Source: an uncultured Pseudomonadales bacterium
Lineage (GTDB): Bacteria; Pseudomonadota; Gammaproteobacteria; Pseudomonadales; Pseudohongiellaceae
DNA length: 8,167 nucleotides
Reading direction: 5' to 3'
Assembly (NCBI GenBank): GCA_938082955.1
Contig: CALKDE010000197.1
Location: forward strand, 1 to 8,167
A program made the translations under genes and the position numbers. Under the pieces are notes generated by a model that was given only the letters and a program-made list of their open reading frames with translations, searched no databases and was not told where the DNA came from. Positions 6,794 through 8,167 of this stretch are shown piece by piece. Positions within the stretch are counted from its first letter, which is position 1. Each line of letters starts with the position of its first letter.

Positions 6794-6994
6794 TCTTTTC
6801 GCTCTCTACTGCTAGTAAATTTCATTACTGCCTACTCATTCATCGGCAGCTATCACTTTTGAATAACCACATTTTTAGTAAAGGTTGCTGTGATTCGAGC
6901 TGCAGTGCGAGGTTCAGCAGTTTCTTCTGGATGAGGGGCTCTCATTCAATTTCTGGTGTATTATTCAAGCTAGAATTACTTAAGGAGTAGAGTC
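6794..6994. other. Divergent alaA/msrB intergenic region
   Basis: These 201 nt must hold the 5' regions of both alaA (-) and msrB (+). I see a -10-like TATTAT at 6959-6964, about 30 nt before the msrB start, but no matching -35 at the proper distance. There is no strong hairpin, tRNA-like fold or small ORF with support. I cannot assign a promoter or an operator with confidence. Confidence 0.4.
6982..6987 (+). promoter_or_regulatory. Ribosome binding site of msrB
   Basis: AAGGAG with a 7-nt spacer to the GTG at 6995 is a near-ideal Shine-Dalgarno. It fixes the start of msrB at a GTG codon, with no competing ATG nearby. Confidence 0.85.
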
Positions 6995-7411
6995 GTGAGC
7001 GATCCAAAAAAAATTGAGAAGACGGAACAGCAGTGGAGGCAGGAGCTCGATAGCGAGACCTACCGTGTTACTCGGCAAGCTGGAACTGAGGCGGCATTTT
7101 CTGGCAAGTATTGTGACCTGAAAGACAAGGGGATGTATAACTGCGCAGCCTGCGGCGAGCCCTTGTTCTCCTCTGATACTAAATACGATTCAGGTTCAGG
7201 TTGGCCAAGCTTTTATGCCCCGGCTGATGCGGAAGTAGTCGGCCAGAAGAATGACTATTCTCACGGCATGATCAGAAGCGAAGTGGTCTGTAACAAGTGC
7301 GACTCACATCTGGGGCATGTGTTTCCAGATGGGCCGGTAGAAACTGGACTGAGGTATTGTATTAATTCAGCATCGCTGGACTTTAAAGAAGAATCAAAAG
7401 AAGGCGAGTAA
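6995..7411 (+). CDS. msrB: Peptide-methionine (R)-S-oxide reductase MsrB
   Basis: MsrB repairs oxidised proteins by reducing methionine-R-sulfoxide, usually with thioredoxin as electron donor. The 138-residue protein is of normal length and starts at GTG behind a strong Shine-Dalgarno. Two CxxC pairs (Cys50/Cys53 in CAACG, Cys99/Cys102 in CNKC) form the structural zinc site. The substrate-binding motifs GWPSFY (69-74), SHGMIRSEV and HLGHVFPDGP (105-114) are present. The catalytic cysteine is Cys122 in RYCINSASL. The usual resolving cysteine, in the GCGWPSF motif of E. coli MsrB, is Ser68 here (GSGWPSF). Cys40 in GKYCDL is a candidate substitute, as in a known MsrB subclass with an alternative resolving cysteine nearer the N-terminus. 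No signal peptide, so cytosolic. It diverges from alaA and is followed by a strong terminator, so it is probably monocistronic. Confidence 0.97.
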   Translation: MSDPKKIEKTEQQWRQELDSETYRVTRQAGTEAAFSGKYCDLKDKGMYNCAACGEPLFSSDTKYDSGSGWPSFYAPADAEVVGQKNDYSHGMIRSEVVCNKCDSHLGHVFPDGPVETGLRYCINSASLDFKEESKEGE

Positions 7412-7446
7412 CGTGTTTAGCGGTATTGCCAAGTTGGTATACTTTG

Positions 7447-7483
7447 CACTAAAAAGGGAGGCTTAAGGCCTCCCTTTTTAGTG
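7447..7483. terminator. Bidirectional rho-independent terminator between msrB and the facing gene
   Basis: This is a perfect 16-bp inverted repeat, 7447-7462 (CACTAAAAAGGGAGGC) and 7468-7483, with a 5-nt loop TTAAG. The G+C-rich stem core GGGAGGC/GCCTCCC is flanked by A5 on the left and T5 on the right, so an RNA from either strand ends in a U-tract. It stands 35 nt after the msrB stop codon and 14 nt beyond the stop codon of the minus-strand gene, so it serves both convergent genes. Confidence 0.95.
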
Positions 7484-7490
7484 TGCGAAT

Positions 7491-7504
7491 TTAGCGCTTA
7501 GCGC
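7491..7504. repeat. Tandem 7-bp duplication at the stop codon of the last gene
   Basis: TTAGCGC occurs twice head to tail (7491-7497 and 7498-7504). The second copy supplies the TAA stop (complement of 7498-7500) and most of the last Arg codon. It also creates two AGCGCT palindromes one base apart. It is probably a small slippage duplication without function. Confidence 0.6.
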
Positions 7505-8167
7505 TCTATTGTATACAGCCCATCTACCTGATTGAACTGGTCCAACTGGTCAATTAGATCGAAGCCACCAACAAATGCCTCGGCACCTGTGCCGGTAAAT
7601 ACACCGCCCAGGTTCGCATCGATAGAGTTACTGATTAGCCCACCAGGGTCGGAGAGCGTGCCGCCGATCGAATTGAGATCTACCATGCCACTATTAATGG
7701 AACCGGCGAAGTCTATTTCCCAAGCTTGAGCGCCACCAACTGCAATTTGTAGATTGCCATTACTAATAATGCCCGTGTTGAAGTCGACATCTAGGCCCGC
7801 AACCACTTGCGTCACATCGCCGGCGCTACCGCTACCAATGAAGGAAGATGCGGCGGTGCTTGCATAGGACCCAGTACCCTGTAAATTTGCGACTGGAGTC
7901 GGATTAACACTGGCGAGATAATTTGCGGTTTGTAGCTCAACTTCACCATTAGCCTCAGCTGTTACCACAACCCAGTTTTCTTCAACGGGGTTATCCCAGC
8001 TACCCCAAGTGATATTCTCGGCGTCAACCGTGGAGTCAGGAAGCGAAATTTCTGCGCCCTGCACGCCACCTTCCCCATTTAGGGCAATGGTACCGTACAA
8101 CACATGCTGGTAGCCGTCACTGGCGTTTGTGTGAGCGACTTCAAGTGTGAATCCCAAGGCTGCTGCC
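7498..8167 (-). CDS. Acidic, lysine-free beta-rich domain of a probable secreted or surface protein; 5' end outside window
   Basis: The frame is open to the window edge (Ala-Ala-Ala-Leu precede GFTLEV), so the TTG at 8157 is not a start and the N-terminus, with any signal peptide, is missing. The visible 220-odd residues contain no lysine, no cysteine and one arginine (the last residue) against about 27 Asp/Glu. They are rich in Gly, Asn, Ser and Thr. Alternating hydrophobic/polar stretches suggest beta strands, for example GLDVDFNTGIISNGNLQI and AQAWEIDFAGSI. The order ITWGSW, YLASVNPTPVANL, a glycine-rich strand series, then GVFTGTGAEAFVGGFDLID near the C-terminus recalls the C-terminal region of large FecR-domain envelope proteins of marine gammaproteobacteria and, more loosely, the small barrel of transferrin-binding-protein-like lipoproteins. 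This resemblance is from memory and is weak. I assign no function. It ends 14 nt before the bidirectional terminator shared with msrB. Confidence 0.75.
   Translation of the reverse strand, partial: AAALGFTLEVAHTNASDGYQHVLYGTIALNGEGGVQGAEISLPDSTVDAENITWGSWDNPVEENWVVVTAEANGEVELQTANYLASVNPTPVANLQGTGSYASTAASSFIGSGSAGDVTQVVAGLDVDFNTGIISNGNLQIAVGGAQAWEIDFAGSINSGMVDLNSIGGTLSDPGGLISNSIDANLGGVFTGTGAEAFVGGFDLIDQLDQFNQVDGLYTIER

Noticed and set aside
6870..6935. Possible tRNA-like or small RNA stretch in the alaA/msrB gap (GATTCGAGC resembles a T-loop)
   Set aside because: No acceptor or anticodon stem can be paired around it, and only 4-5 bp stems were found. Chance resemblance.
6936..6964. Sigma-70 promoter for msrB with -10 TATTAT
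   Set aside because: The -10-like box has no acceptable -35 at 16-18 nt (GGGCTC there), so I did not list it as a promoter.
8155..8157. TTG at 8157 (complement) as the start of the last gene
   Set aside because: The frame stays open to the window edge and the N-terminal residues do not look like a start or signal peptide. The gene is cut by the window.
1..8167. CRISPR array, insertion sequence, phage or defence system
   Set aside because: No regularly spaced repeats, transposase or integrase motifs, terminal inverted repeats, or known defence domains were seen. All but one of the genes are recognisable chromosomal genes of known families.

Overview
The window looks like ordinary chromosomal DNA of a gammaproteobacterium, probably a marine lineage near the Cellvibrionales/Pseudomonas side. 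This is inferred from three things: FadB and FadA have the short-tailed, 391-residue Pseudomonas-like form; YheU, PdxB, AlaA and TtcA are all of gammaproteobacterial type; and the base composition is moderate. No species can be named from the sequence alone. I see no mobile element, CRISPR array, tRNA or rRNA, and no clear sign of a new defence or mobile system.

Left block (1-5578, all + strand). The window opens inside fadB, the alpha subunit of the fatty acid beta-oxidation complex. An 80-nt gap follows, then the complete thiolase gene fadA. Only 5 nt later comes ttcA (tRNA C32 2-thiolation), followed by a yheU-family small protein, a tusA-family sulfur carrier, a stand-alone PolA-type 5' nuclease and pdxB (pyridoxal phosphate synthesis). 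Gaps are 5-58 nt and no terminator is visible between genes, so this could be one long transcript or a few overlapping ones. FadA and FadB form one enzyme complex. TtcA and TusA both handle sulfur for tRNA modification. The other members have no obvious shared pathway.

Middle (5579-6793, - strand). alaA, a glutamate-pyruvate aminotransferase, converges on pdxB. The two stop codons abut with zero bases between them. A 201-nt divergent spacer separates alaA from msrB.

Right block (6794-8167). msrB (methionine-R-sulfoxide reductase) has a GTG start behind a strong Shine-Dalgarno. Its zinc site is intact, but serine occupies the usual resolving-cysteine position. A perfect 16-bp hairpin with A5/T5 flanks serves as a bidirectional terminator between msrB and a gene on the - strand. 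That last gene is cut by the window edge. Its visible part is a lysine-free, strongly acidic, glycine/asparagine-rich and probably beta-structured surface domain, and it is the least characterised element here.

The points most worth a second look are this acidic domain, the stand-alone 5' nuclease with a complete set of PolA-like metal ligands, the MsrB cysteine arrangement, and the zero-gap convergence of pdxB and alaA.
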